From: Leptospira paudalimensis
GTDB lineage: Bacteria; Spirochaetota; Leptospiria; Leptospirales; Leptospiraceae
Length of the DNA stretch: 64,000 nucleotides
Reading direction: 5' to 3'
NCBI RefSeq assembly: GCF_026151345.1
Contig: NZ_JAMQPR010000001.1
Location: forward strand, 310,231 to 374,230
Shown here: piece by piece, positions 10,301 to 18,402 of the stretch
How the letters are laid out: each line of letters opens with the position of its first letter
Numbering within the stretch: position 1 is the first letter of the stretch
Made by a program: the position numbers and the translations under genes
Notes under the pieces: generated by a model
Database searches by the model: none
What the model was told of the DNA's origin: nothing
Seen by the model: the letters and a program-made list of their open reading frames with translations, nothing else

Positions 10301-12465
10301 ATCAAAATGGGGAGGCGAATTTAAATTTTACGCTTCCTGATAATTTAACAACCTTTAGGGTGATGGTCGCATCTGCTTCCAATGGAAAGTATGGCGTTAC
10401 CAATTCTGAATTTTTGGTAAAAAAGAATTTAGTATTACAAAAATCGGTAGCAAGGTTTATACGTGTTGGAGATAATTTAGAGTTAGGTGGAAGTATCACT
10501 AATAATACGAAAGTAAATGGTAAGTTTAAATATAAAATTGAATCAAAGTTTTTAAATGATGAAAAAAAGTGGATTCCAATCGAACTGAATGCCGGACAAA
10601 CGAAAGAAGTTCTAAAAACATTTCAAATTTCCGAATCCCAATTCATCAAACTCAAACAAAACAAACCAAATGAAGACATTCAGCTGTCGTATCAAATTTC
10701 TGTAGAACCTGAGAACGAAGGGTCTTTTCTTTCGTTCAAAAAATCAGATTTATCCGATTCCTTGCTTGTCACTTTGCCGATCAAGGAGTTTGATCCAGTT
10801 ACATCTGTTCAATTTTCTGGTTATACAGATTCCGAGTTTAAAACTTCGATTCCATTTCCTAAAAAAGATTCAATTTTATTGAATAAAGGTTCCTTAGATA
10901 TTCGTATTTCTGGAACTGCTCTCACAGCACTTAAATCTGCTTTTGATTTTTATGAATCCAATCCTTATTTTTGTATGGAACAAAGGACATCTGCCTATTT
11001 ACTTTCTTTAAGTTCTGGCGAACTATTACGAGATTTCCAATACAAAGCACCTTCAAAAGATGCGTATGACTTCAATCAAATTGAAAAATTGTTTTTGGAT
11101 GAAATGTCAGAATTTCAAACTTATAACGGTGGTTTTAAATTGTGGAAAAGTTATGGTCGAAGTGGGTATCCTTACTTAACAGCATATGTGATTTCTGTTA
11201 TGCAATTAGGAAAGGAAAAAGGCAAACGAACAAATTTGATTGCTTACCAATCAGGAATCAAGTTTTTAGAAAGTTATATTAAAAGTCCAACAGAGACTTC
11301 AATCGATTCTTACCAAACTTTAAGTTTAATCTATTCTGTTTTTGTAAAAGAGAAAAAAGATGTAAGTTCCTTAGAAAAAACGCTGATTGATCATTTTGAA
11401 GAATTAAATCCAAAATCACGAGGCATTTTCTTAACTGCCTATGCAGATTTTCATAAGATCGATTCATATCTTTCGGATCCTACATTCAAAAGACTTTATG
11501 AAGATTTTGTAAGTTATATAGAATATGATAAAGAATTGTTTATCGTAAAACCTATGAAGAAAAATCCTGACGAATATTTTTATTATTCGTATTACAATAC
11601 TTCTTCTGTCCTCGGAAACTATTTACGATTACTTTTACGTGTTGATTCGAAAAACCCAAGAATGGTCCAACTCGTAAATGCAATCATGATGGATCGTAAT
11701 AGAAGTTTTTGGACTGACAGTCATAGTGTTGGAACTATTGCCTTAGCCTTGTCTGAATATCGGAATCGATTTGAAGCAACGAAAAGTGAAACTGAGGGAG
11801 AAGTTGTTTTTGGAGAAAAAACAATTATCGACGAATCGTTTTCTCCAGCATCTGATTCTATTTTCAAAGAAGAAATTTCATTTGATCGTTTATTTGATGG
11901 AAATTCTGTTTCTACAAAACCAATTTCATTTAAACGAACAAGTTCGGAAGGGAGATTGTATTTTCAAACACGTTTGATGTATGTTCCTGTGAAAGAGACA
12001 ACTCAGGAAAAATTTAATGGATTAGAGATCAAAAAAACAATGTATCGTATTGACGGAAGAGATTCTGATGGAAATCCAATTTTAAAAGAAGTTTCAAACT
12101 TACAAAGAGGATCCACATATTTAATCAAACTCAAAGTATTGAGTAAAAAAGACCAAGCATTTGTAATCGTTATCGATCCAATTCCGAGTCATACTGAGAT
12201 TGTGAATACATCCTTTTTGACAGAGAAATCATCCGATGCAGAGGATGCGGAAGTTACAGAATCTAGTTATGGACAGTATACTGAGTATCGAGATGATCGA
12301 GTGATATTCTCTGATGATTTTTTACGCAAAGGAGAGACGGAATACAAATACATTCTGAGAACCGTTGCGAAAGGAAATTCTATACTGCCAGCATCAAAAA
12401 CATTTTTGATGTATCATCCACAGTTTTACGGTAATACTAGTTCACTTCGGGTAAAAGTGGAGTGA
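7396..12465 (+). CDS. Bacterial alpha-2-macroglobulin lipoprotein (YfhM/MagD-like)
   Basis: This is a 1689-residue lipoprotein: a signal peptide with lipobox FFLVSC (C17), many beta-sandwich MG domains, and an MG2-like stretch around DRKLYRPGDRVEIKGY (about residue 360). An A2M segment follows near 955-1010 (FRLTAYWNPVVI, FTLPDNLTTFRVM), and an alpha-helical thioester domain carries C1193-M-E-Q, the CxEQ thioester signature. Such proteins trap and inhibit attacking proteases in the periplasm or at the surface. The gene overlaps pbpC by 4 bp, the classical pairing in which A2M guards an envelope that PbpC repairs. The length is typical for bacterial A2M. Confidence 0.93.
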   Translation: MRKLILWVSMLFFLVSCQSIGGVFKSIKRTIFPSSCRLEVKLDTTDLKYLDNLWDYKIFVSEDTEFSDLVEAVTITPKPSIESNFGSSFISREFSLDHWNFDENVEYQITISKFYATNDCFLENPISFTLPKMIRRPYFSLFNENIFESNLNKVLPIAIANVPEFEVRSATITIPILVNAIASLGSGYYSYDKELNWKTSKWKSGEKVNSHRNQGMDIDSYFGSKPNSKGWLALELGATVVDESNDERFKTESIFLQSTNLGITTKEDPNKLHVWIHTLSNAVPVANTNISLYVKGSLKGNCKTDQDGYCNVPAIANNKLMEYSVLIAEEPTGDKAFLHFNQTHIDGYSEYHSDDHIKGKIYFDRKLYRPGDRVEIKGYLTERKNGTLVPFSSKSVHVKIRDSRGKEVSNQNTTTTSQGGVVSSYVVSDDAGLGHYSVSISIQGDNNSVTYDTFQVEEFRPVNFMVNVSLAKLAKKNENIKGTVEGKYMFGAPMAGAKVSYSVLKRNRYVSFEQFPSFDFSETWYDYEDEYNDGSSDYVTGSEGVLDNQGNYKLDIPIKSLTRKFVTDGEEIEIADPFHLVVESSVFDVDGKTVTKSANIPYQPSETYVGLKCNDRYQSLDKPFQFTAITVDEKGKAVSGEDLKAYIIYNDWTSVLSQGIGKYFFRSNQLTKKVVEVKKFTSKSEGVSFDYRTKDPGSYTILVLNKDKVFSRVDFYAYQKESYYTWDFRGDDSIELRSDKNEYKIGDKAKVLIKSPLQNARVIVTVERDSIYYKKSFLMKGNSAPIEIPIEDIYLPNVEVNVVLLSGRLSPPEGLSGEDIKEFNEQDLGAPKAKTGSITLKVDLGTKIAPVTVSTDKPEYQPREQVKLTIKSTPGAELTISVADRGVLDLVGYSFQSPIQIFYQYWYNVIKTFELRSMIIKHYLYANKGDSPGGDYGEDSGGGFSADSESGARKDFRLTAYWNPVVIADQNGEANLNFTLPDNLTTFRVMVASASNGKYGVTNSEFLVKKNLVLQKSVARFIRVGDNLELGGSITNNTKVNGKFKYKIESKFLNDEKKWIPIELNAGQTKEVLKTFQISESQFIKLKQNKPNEDIQLSYQISVEPENEGSFLSFKKSDLSDSLLVTLPIKEFDPVTSVQFSGYTDSEFKTSIPFPKKDSILLNKGSLDIRISGTALTALKSAFDFYESNPYFCMEQRTSAYLLSLSSGELLRDFQYKAPSKDAYDFNQIEKLFLDEMSEFQTYNGGFKLWKSYGRSGYPYLTAYVISVMQLGKEKGKRTNLIAYQSGIKFLESYIKSPTETSIDSYQTLSLIYSVFVKEKKDVSSLEKTLIDHFEELNPKSRGIFLTAYADFHKIDSYLSDPTFKRLYEDFVSYIEYDKELFIVKPMKKNPDEYFYYSYYNTSSVLGNYLRLLLRVDSKNPRMVQLVNAIMMDRNRSFWTDSHSVGTIALALSEYRNRFEATKSETEGEVVFGEKTIIDESFSPASDSIFKEEISFDRLFDGNSVSTKPISFKRTSSEGRLYFQTRLMYVPVKETTQEKFNGLEIKKTMYRIDGRDSDGNPILKEVSNLQRGSTYLIKLKVLSKKDQAFVIVIDPIPSHTEIVNTSFLTEKSSDAEDAEVTESSYGQYTEYRDDRVIFSDDFLRKGETEYKYILRTVAKGNSILPASKTFLMYHPQFYGNTSSLRVKVE

Positions 12466-14651
12466 TTTGGAATTTTATACTTAGAATCAAAACCTTATTC
12501 TTCCTGATACCTATCATTGGAGGAATTTGGTTTGTTTTAAGACCAATCCAAATTGATGATTTTAAAAAAGAAGTAACAACACGTATTTTATCCAAAGATG
12601 GTAAATTGATTGGTAGAACTCAAAATCATACATTGTCCAAACAAGATTGGGTTCCAATAACCGAGTATCCAAAATTTGTTTCAGAAATTGTTTGCATTGC
12701 AGAAGATAAACGATTTTTTTCACATCATGGGATTGATCCTTTTGCTATAATCAATTCGTTATATTCATTTTTCATTACAAAACAAAATCGCGGTGGTGGT
12801 TCCACCATCACGATGCAGCTGGTTCGAATTTATCATCCAAATATTCGATCGTATCCTATTATCATTCGTAAATCATTTGAAGTTTTGGAAGCCCTTCGTT
12901 TTGAATTGTGGTTAACAAAACAACAAATTTTAGAAGCTTATTTAAATTCTGTATCAATTCATTCTAATTCTGTTGGATTTCCTTCTGCTTCCCTTACTCT
13001 TTTTGAAAAAAATGTACGATTTTTATCCTTAGATGAAACAGTTTATCTAACAATTTTAATTCGAAAAAATGTTTCGAACGAAGATGAGATCAAATTTCGA
13101 TACAACCAATTACGAGTCAAAATTCCATTCTCAATACCAATCCTAAATGATCCAAATGAACTAGTTCAAACCAAACTGCAAAAGAAAATGCAAAATTATG
13201 ATGATTCATTCACTGGTGAAAATCAACATTTTCTCAATTGGATCAGAAGTTTACATTTGGATCCAAAGGAAGAAATGGTATCAACTATTTCATCTGAATT
13301 AAATGCTGAAATCCATTCAATTGTAAATTCAGAAATAAATGTATTAAAAAAATGGAATGTAAATAATGCATCGGCAATCATTTTAGAGAAAGAATCAAAT
13401 CAAAATTCTGCCTTATCACTTGTAGCAATGATTGGATCTAAAAATTTTTTTGAAGATGGAAATGGAATGGTAAATGGGACAATTGCATTTCGTGATGCTG
13501 GAAGTACATTAAAACCATTGTTATATGCATTAGCAATTGATCAAAATATATATTCTATCAATTCAATTCTAGTGGATGAAAAATATTCATACTCATTGGG
13601 AACAGGAGAAAACTACCTTCCGAGAAATGCGGACCTCCGTTATTGGGGAAATTTAACATTAGCAGAAGCTTTGGCAAATTCTCGTAACATACCGGCCGTT
13701 ACTACCATCCAATTGGTTGGTGTTCCTAATTTTTATCGATTTTTAAAGTTAGCGGGATTTGAAAACTTAAAACAATCTCCTAGTTTTTATGGGCCTGGAC
13801 TCGCTTTAGGAACGGGAGGTGCTAGTCTATTGCAACTTTCGCGAGTCTACGGTGCTTTTATGTTAGGTGGAATTCTTCCAAAAATTAAAATTGGGAGTAT
13901 CAATGGAAAATCAATATTTTACGGTGAATCACATCCTTTGGTATCTGAAGAAACAGCCGAAGAGATTAAATTTATACTCAATGATTCAAAACTAAGACAA
14001 AAGGCATTCGGGAAAAGAAGTTATTTAAATTACCCATTTCCGGTCTCAGTCAAAACGGGAACCTCCAAAGATTATAGAAATTCTTGGACTATTGCATTTA
14101 ATGATCGGTATGTGGTAGGTGCTTGGGTTGGAAATTTTTCTGGCGAAAAAACAATGGATGTTTCAGGTTCCTTTGGTGCTGGAAGAATTGTACAAAATAT
14201 TTTTCGATTGCTTATGAAGGAAAAGGACAAAAAGCAATATGCACCTAAACTAACAGAAGTTCGATCTATTTGTAAAATTTCAGGTAAACTGGCAAATTCC
14301 AATTGTCCATCAGTTGTTTTGAATGTTAGGAAAAAAATAACAAACCTTCATCCATGTGAAGAGTTACACAATAATAAAGATTCTTCCATAGTTGGCGTAG
14401 GATTTGTGTATCCGGGACAAAGCCAAGTTTTTTTATACCATCCTGGATTTGAACGAGAAAAACAAAATATTCCAATTCGGATCCGTGAATACCAGACCTT
14501 AAAAGATCCCAAACTAATTTGGAACCAAACGATACAAGTGAAGTTATCAGGAACAGGGGAAGGAAATGTTAGCATTCAAAGAGGAAAACATAGTTTAGAA
14601 TTATTTGATGGACCAGAAATAAAGGCAAATGTTCAATTTGAAGTTAAATAA
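12462..14651 (+). CDS. pbpC: Penicillin-binding protein 1C (bifunctional transglycosylase/transpeptidase)
   Basis: This 729-residue class A PBP starts at GTG 12462, overlapping the A2M stop (GTGA). An N-terminal membrane anchor (about 8-26) is followed by the GT51 domain with EDKRFFSHHG (81-90) and GGSTITMQL (112-120). The transpeptidase domain has the catalytic S348-TLK, SRN (407-409) and KTGTS (531-535). The C-terminal ~90 residues form the extra beta domain typical of PBP1C. It polymerises and cross-links peptidoglycan on the periplasmic side. Pairing with A2M is the standard pbpC arrangement. All catalytic motifs appear intact. Confidence 0.94.
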   Translation: MIWNFILRIKTLFFLIPIIGGIWFVLRPIQIDDFKKEVTTRILSKDGKLIGRTQNHTLSKQDWVPITEYPKFVSEIVCIAEDKRFFSHHGIDPFAIINSLYSFFITKQNRGGGSTITMQLVRIYHPNIRSYPIIIRKSFEVLEALRFELWLTKQQILEAYLNSVSIHSNSVGFPSASLTLFEKNVRFLSLDETVYLTILIRKNVSNEDEIKFRYNQLRVKIPFSIPILNDPNELVQTKLQKKMQNYDDSFTGENQHFLNWIRSLHLDPKEEMVSTISSELNAEIHSIVNSEINVLKKWNVNNASAIILEKESNQNSALSLVAMIGSKNFFEDGNGMVNGTIAFRDAGSTLKPLLYALAIDQNIYSINSILVDEKYSYSLGTGENYLPRNADLRYWGNLTLAEALANSRNIPAVTTIQLVGVPNFYRFLKLAGFENLKQSPSFYGPGLALGTGGASLLQLSRVYGAFMLGGILPKIKIGSINGKSIFYGESHPLVSEETAEEIKFILNDSKLRQKAFGKRSYLNYPFPVSVKTGTSKDYRNSWTIAFNDRYVVGAWVGNFSGEKTMDVSGSFGAGRIVQNIFRLLMKEKDKKQYAPKLTEVRSICKISGKLANSNCPSVVLNVRKKITNLHPCEELHNNKDSSIVGVGFVYPGQSQVFLYHPGFEREKQNIPIRIREYQTLKDPKLIWNQTIQVKLSGTGEGNVSIQRGKHSLELFDGPEIKANVQFEVK

Positions 14652-16260
14652 TTTGAAACATATTTTAAAATCACAAAAATACCAATGGATTCTTTTTTAT
14701 TTGATACTGTTTAGTTTCCATATTCCAGGTGAGTTAATTTGGTCTGGATGGACTTATTACCATGGAGTTTTCCTCCATATTTTGTTTTTAATTGGTGTCA
14801 TTCTAATTGTTTTGAAACTACTTCAATTCAATTTCTTTGTAAAAAAGTTCACACTTTTAGTATTTATGGTGCCATTATTACTTGTGTTAAACTACCAATG
14901 GGTATACCAAACACAATTTAACTTTTCGTTATTTGGATATGCGGTTCAAAATTTTGGATTCCTCTGGAAGGAATTTTTTCCATTTTTGCATGAATGGTCA
15001 ATGGTACATTATTTTCCTTTTTTAATCCTCATCTTATTTTTTGATCCTTTTTTGGTGTTCACGCGGTATCGTGTGAATCCAACTTTTTTGTTACTTGTTG
15101 TGTATTTATTACTATTGTTCCATTCAAAATTGTATGTTCAAACTTTGCCCACCATTCATCAAAAACAGAATCTAAAACAAAAGGTGAATCAATTTATAAA
15201 TCATATTCCAAATGATACTCATATTGTAATGATTGTACTTGAAGGTGTATCCAGAAAACACTTGATAGGCGTCAGTTCAAAATTTATTAATTTTTCGTCT
15301 TTAGAAAATTCTCATTTTTTGATTCCAATGCCACATACTTCTAAAAGTTTATTCACATGGATGACAGGAGAGTCACAGATACATAGTTCGCGTATTCAAT
15401 CTACAAAACAGATTGAAGGAGACAGTTTACCTTCTCTTTTAAAACAGAAATACTTATATGAAACAAAGATGATTTATACTCAATCAATTTATTTCGAAGG
15501 TATGAATTTATTCTTTCCTAATGTATTCCAACAAGTACAAGACAAAACAGTTTTAGAAAAAAAATTCGGTAATCCAAATAGTAATTTCAGCTGGGGAATG
15601 GATGATCGAGTTGTGCTTTCCGAATTCAAACATTTGAATTTTGGTTCTCATCCTTTTTTTATTATGGTAGGCCTTAGCCAAACTCATAGTCCTTATTTCA
15701 CTTATTCGAATCAGGATGTATCATTACCAAAAGTTTTACGCCATACCAAAGCATTACAGGAAAATATAAATTTAATAGATGAATTGATTTCCTATATTAA
15801 ATCGAATTCTAAAAGAGAAACATTCCTTATCATTACAGCAGACCATGGTGAAAGTTTTGGAGAAGGAGGTGCTCATGCACATAACTACTCTTTGTATAAC
15901 CAAGAGATTGATGTACCGTTTTTGATGTATGCAATTCAATCTAATGAATTGTACATTCCAAAATTTGGTTCATCAATCCATTTTAAAGAAACTATATTGG
16001 ATCTTTTGCAACAAGAGACGAATCGTACGGAAAATTCTCAGAATTTTTTTAGTTCCAATTACAAACTAGATTTAGTTTTAAAAACTTGGAATTCTGAAAT
16101 CCAAAGAGGGTTAGTATATGATCAAAAGAAATACATATTTCACAATGATAAAGATATTTTATACGAAATGGACTTAGATGAGAAAAATCAGAAGATGATT
16201 TTGGATCCAAAATTAAAAGATAAATTGATAAAAAAAATGTATGAGTTTATCCAGAACTAA
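14629..16260 (+). CDS. Membrane sulfatase/phosphoethanolamine-transferase-like enzyme (alkaline phosphatase superfamily)
   Basis: This 543-residue protein has about five N-terminal transmembrane helices (residues ~18-165) and a periplasmic alkaline-phosphatase-fold domain. Metal or active-site motifs visible are VMIVLEG (E205), a Thr/Ser-rich MPHTSKS near 240, and DHGESFGEGGAHAH (D405). This is the plan of LtaS/EptA-type enzymes that move phospho- or sulfo-groups onto envelope glycolipids or glycans. The substrate cannot be told from sequence. The ATG at 14629 lies 23 bp inside pbpC; a TTG at 14638 is the alternative. It completes the A2M-pbpC-sulfatase operon, which hints at envelope modification or repair. 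Confidence 0.82.
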   Translation: MFNLKLNNLKHILKSQKYQWILFYLILFSFHIPGELIWSGWTYYHGVFLHILFLIGVILIVLKLLQFNFFVKKFTLLVFMVPLLLVLNYQWVYQTQFNFSLFGYAVQNFGFLWKEFFPFLHEWSMVHYFPFLILILFFDPFLVFTRYRVNPTFLLLVVYLLLLFHSKLYVQTLPTIHQKQNLKQKVNQFINHIPNDTHIVMIVLEGVSRKHLIGVSSKFINFSSLENSHFLIPMPHTSKSLFTWMTGESQIHSSRIQSTKQIEGDSLPSLLKQKYLYETKMIYTQSIYFEGMNLFFPNVFQQVQDKTVLEKKFGNPNSNFSWGMDDRVVLSEFKHLNFGSHPFFIMVGLSQTHSPYFTYSNQDVSLPKVLRHTKALQENINLIDELISYIKSNSKRETFLIITADHGESFGEGGAHAHNYSLYNQEIDVPFLMYAIQSNELYIPKFGSSIHFKETILDLLQQETNRTENSQNFFSSNYKLDLVLKTWNSEIQRGLVYDQKKYIFHNDKDILYEMDLDEKNQKMILDPKLKDKLIKKMYEFIQN

Positions 16261-16261
16261 A

Positions 16262-16933
16262 CTAAATACCAGAATGTCCTTTTAATAAAGTTAAGATGGA
16301 CATTTCTAAAAATTTTTTATAATCCAACATAAATACTTCCAATTCAGTGTCCTTTACCGCTTCCTTCACTTGGTTGGAAGGAAAACCATGCGACCAAGAT
16401 CCAACTGCTAATGCATGGCATTGCATCAAAAATAAGAATCCTGATTGTTCGGTAAAAAAAGGAAAGTAATGGATGAGTAGAGGTAATACGGAACTGATTT
16501 GTGATTTTAAATTGGATTTAAATTCGCGAATGGTTTGTATACTTGCGTTTTTTTCTAAAATTGTAGGTACAATCGGAAGTAATTTTAAAAATCGTGTATG
16601 TCGATCCATAGAATTCACAAACCAATTCGAAAAAATACTCACATCCATTTTGGGAGCCTTACTTAAAAACTCATGTAAATCCATAAACCAAGATTCGTAA
16701 TCAGCACTATGGATCCTAAGGCATAAATCTTCTTTCGTTGGAAAATATAAATACAAAGTACCTTTTGCAATTTTTGCACGTTTTGCAACTTCATCCATAG
16801 AAAGTTCAGACCAATCTTTTTTTTGGAGTAGGGATGCAGCAGCTTGTATGATCGAAGTACGTTTCGAAAGTTTATCTTTCTCTAAAACAGCTCTCTTTTT
16901 AGGTGAACGTTCTATGACTTGCACTCGACTCAT
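16262..16933 (-). CDS. TetR/AcrR family transcriptional regulator
   Basis: This is a 223-residue regulator. A basic N-terminus (SPKKRAVLEKDKLSKRT) precedes a TetR helix-turn-helix at about 25-70 (IIQAAASLLQKKDW, MDEVAKRAKIAKGTLYLYF), followed by an all-helical ligand domain. The start is ATG 16933. It is divergent from the SRAP gene, with 158 bp between them holding two identical-geometry palindromes (16980-17017), so autorepression and control of the divergent gene are likely. The ligand is unknown. Its 3' end abuts the convergent sulfatase gene (1 bp gap). Confidence 0.9.
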   Translation of the reverse strand: MSRVQVIERSPKKRAVLEKDKLSKRTSIIQAAASLLQKKDWSELSMDEVAKRAKIAKGTLYLYFPTKEDLCLRIHSADYESWFMDLHEFLSKAPKMDVSIFSNWFVNSMDRHTRFLKLLPIVPTILEKNASIQTIREFKSNLKSQISSVLPLLIHYFPFFTEQSGFLFLMQCHALAVGSWSHGFPSNQVKEAVKDTELEVFMLDYKKFLEMSILTLLKGHSGI

Positions 16934-16979
16934 ACTTCCAAAATACGAATCTTATAGAATTTATGCTATAAAAAAATGG

Positions 16980-17017
16980 AAATTGACTTAAGGTCAATTT
17001 CAGATGACTTCTAGTCA
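16980..17017. promoter_or_regulatory. Tandem TGAC-N5-GTCA operators for the adjacent TetR
   Basis: There are two palindromes of the same form: AAATTGAC-TTAAG-GTCAATTT (16980-17000) and TGAC-TTCTA-GTCA (17005-17017). Their centres are 21 bp apart, two helical turns, which would place two TetR dimers on one face of the DNA. They lie 47-84 bp upstream of tetR and 75-112 bp upstream of the SRAP gene. Confidence 0.65.
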
Positions 17018-17091
17018 CGAAATTGAAATCACTCGCAAAATTCTAAAATCTTAGTTTGCAATTTTTATGAATTAAGTTCAATTGAATCATT

Positions 17092-17769
17092 GTGTGCGGG
17101 CGTTTTGGATATACCATAATCAAATTGAAAGATGGAACCGAAAAATGGATTCGATTGATCCAAGGTACCCAAGTTTTCGACATTCAAAAGGTAGAAGACA
17201 CATTCCGAAGGTCACCAAATTTTGAATACTACCCAAGTTCGCTTGCACCGGTAATCCATTCACTTTCAAATCAAGGTGAAAATACATTAGAGTTAATGCA
17301 ATGGGGAGTACAACCAAATTGGTCACCAAAACCAATTTTTAATACAAGAGAAGAAAGGTTGTTCGCAACTTCCTTTTGGTCTAGTGCTGCCAAACACAAT
17401 CGGTGTATCATCCCTGCTTCTTTTTTTAATGAATGGAAATCCGAAAAAGGTACAAAGATAAAATATAAAATTTATCCAAAATCTGGAGAAAGTTTTTGTT
17501 TTGCAGGAATTTGGGGTGAGATACCCAATACTTCTCATCGAAAATTTTGGTTTAGTATTTTGACCCAAGAAGGAAATTCACTGATGAAAGAAGTTCATAA
17601 CTCTGGCGGGAACCAAGGTCGTCAGCCAGTTCACCTAACTGAGGATTGTTGGGAAAGATGGTTAGATCCTCGAATCAAAGAAGAAAACCAAATCAGATAC
17701 TTAATCCAAGCTTATCCTTCAGAATTTATCTTTGCGGAGCCAGAAATCAATGAACCGATGTTATTTTAA
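17092..17769 (+). CDS. SRAP/HMCES-family abasic-site-crosslinking protein (YedK-like)
   Basis: This 225-residue SOS-response-associated-peptidase-fold protein starts at GTG 17092. That start places Cys at position 2 (MCGRFG), the residue that forms a thiazolidine link with abasic sites in single-stranded DNA, and no other start would expose it after Met removal. Other active-site residues match the family: N84 (NTREER), E114 (ASFFNEW) and H169 (EVHNSGG). The loop after H169 is longer than in YedK (HNSGGNQGRQPV instead of H-x-RMP). It is presumably a shield for abasic sites at stalled forks. It is divergent from a TetR gene, whose operators may also control it. Confidence 0.92.
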   Translation: MCGRFGYTIIKLKDGTEKWIRLIQGTQVFDIQKVEDTFRRSPNFEYYPSSLAPVIHSLSNQGENTLELMQWGVQPNWSPKPIFNTREERLFATSFWSSAAKHNRCIIPASFFNEWKSEKGTKIKYKIYPKSGESFCFAGIWGEIPNTSHRKFWFSILTQEGNSLMKEVHNSGGNQGRQPVHLTEDCWERWLDPRIKEENQIRYLIQAYPSEFIFAEPEINEPMLF

Positions 17770-17815
17770 TTGCCTGATTCAAAATCTGAATTCATTTTGA
17801 TCTATTAGTAAATCC

Positions 17816-18223
17816 ATGAAAAAGTTCCCTGCTCTATTTTTTTCTTTTTTCTTTATCTTATTCATTATTTTCGAACAACCACTTCTTTCAGAAGCTAAAG
17901 CCTGTAACAGTTATTCTGAATCCGAAAAAATCGAAATCTTATTAAAAAAAATTGGGAATTTCAATGGAAACTTCATTCGAAATGGTGATTCACATAGTGC
18001 AAAAGATGCAGAGAACCATTTGCGTTACAAATTAAACGAAGCCAAAAATTCATTTTTTGCTCCTGATCCCAAAGATTGGACAGCAAAACTCTTTATTGAT
18101 AAAGTAGCATCAAAGTCATTTTTATCTGGTACACCTTATAAAATCCGTTATCCTAATGGAAAAGAAATTGCAAGTGCGACTTGGTTGTATGAAGAGCTGA
18201 AAAAAATCGAGAATTGCCTTTAA
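17816..18223 (+). CDS. DUF5329 family secreted protein (YfeK-like)
   Basis: This 135-residue protein has a strong signal peptide (residues 1-28, MKKFPALFFSFFFILFIIF) and a small conserved body. The body contains SEKIEILLKKIG, FIRNGDSHSAKDAENHLRYKL and KSFLSGTPYKI, which I recognise as the DUF5329/YfeK pattern. Two cysteines (mature N-terminal KACNSY and C-terminal ENCL) could form a disulfide in the periplasm. Function is unknown. It follows the SRAP gene by 46 bp in the same direction and may share its transcript. Confidence 0.8.
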   Translation: MKKFPALFFSFFFILFIIFEQPLLSEAKACNSYSESEKIEILLKKIGNFNGNFIRNGDSHSAKDAENHLRYKLNEAKNSFFAPDPKDWTAKLFIDKVASKSFLSGTPYKIRYPNGKEIASATWLYEELKKIENCL

Positions 18224-18327
18224 CGATTCAAGTGTTTCTATTTGAAGAGGAAGGATTCGAATCGAATTGATTCAATTGGACATGAGCCGATTCCCAATTT
18301 AGAATTTTAATAGAATTTGGAAAAAAA

Positions 18328-18356
18328 TTTACAAACAAGAGTTGTAAAAATAATAA
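18328..18356 (+). promoter_or_regulatory. Sigma70-like promoter, with an overlapping inverted repeat
   Basis: TTTACA (18328-18333), 17 bp, then TAATAA (18351-18356), 46 bp ahead of the ATG at 18403. The -35 box is the left arm of TTTACAA-N7-TTGTAAA (18328-18348), so a repressor could occlude it. The rest of the 18224-18402 gap holds nothing else I can name. Confidence 0.45.
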
Positions 18357-18402
18357 AATTGAGATAGTGTGATCCTCCATGTCCAGACATTGGGAGAGAA
18401 TC

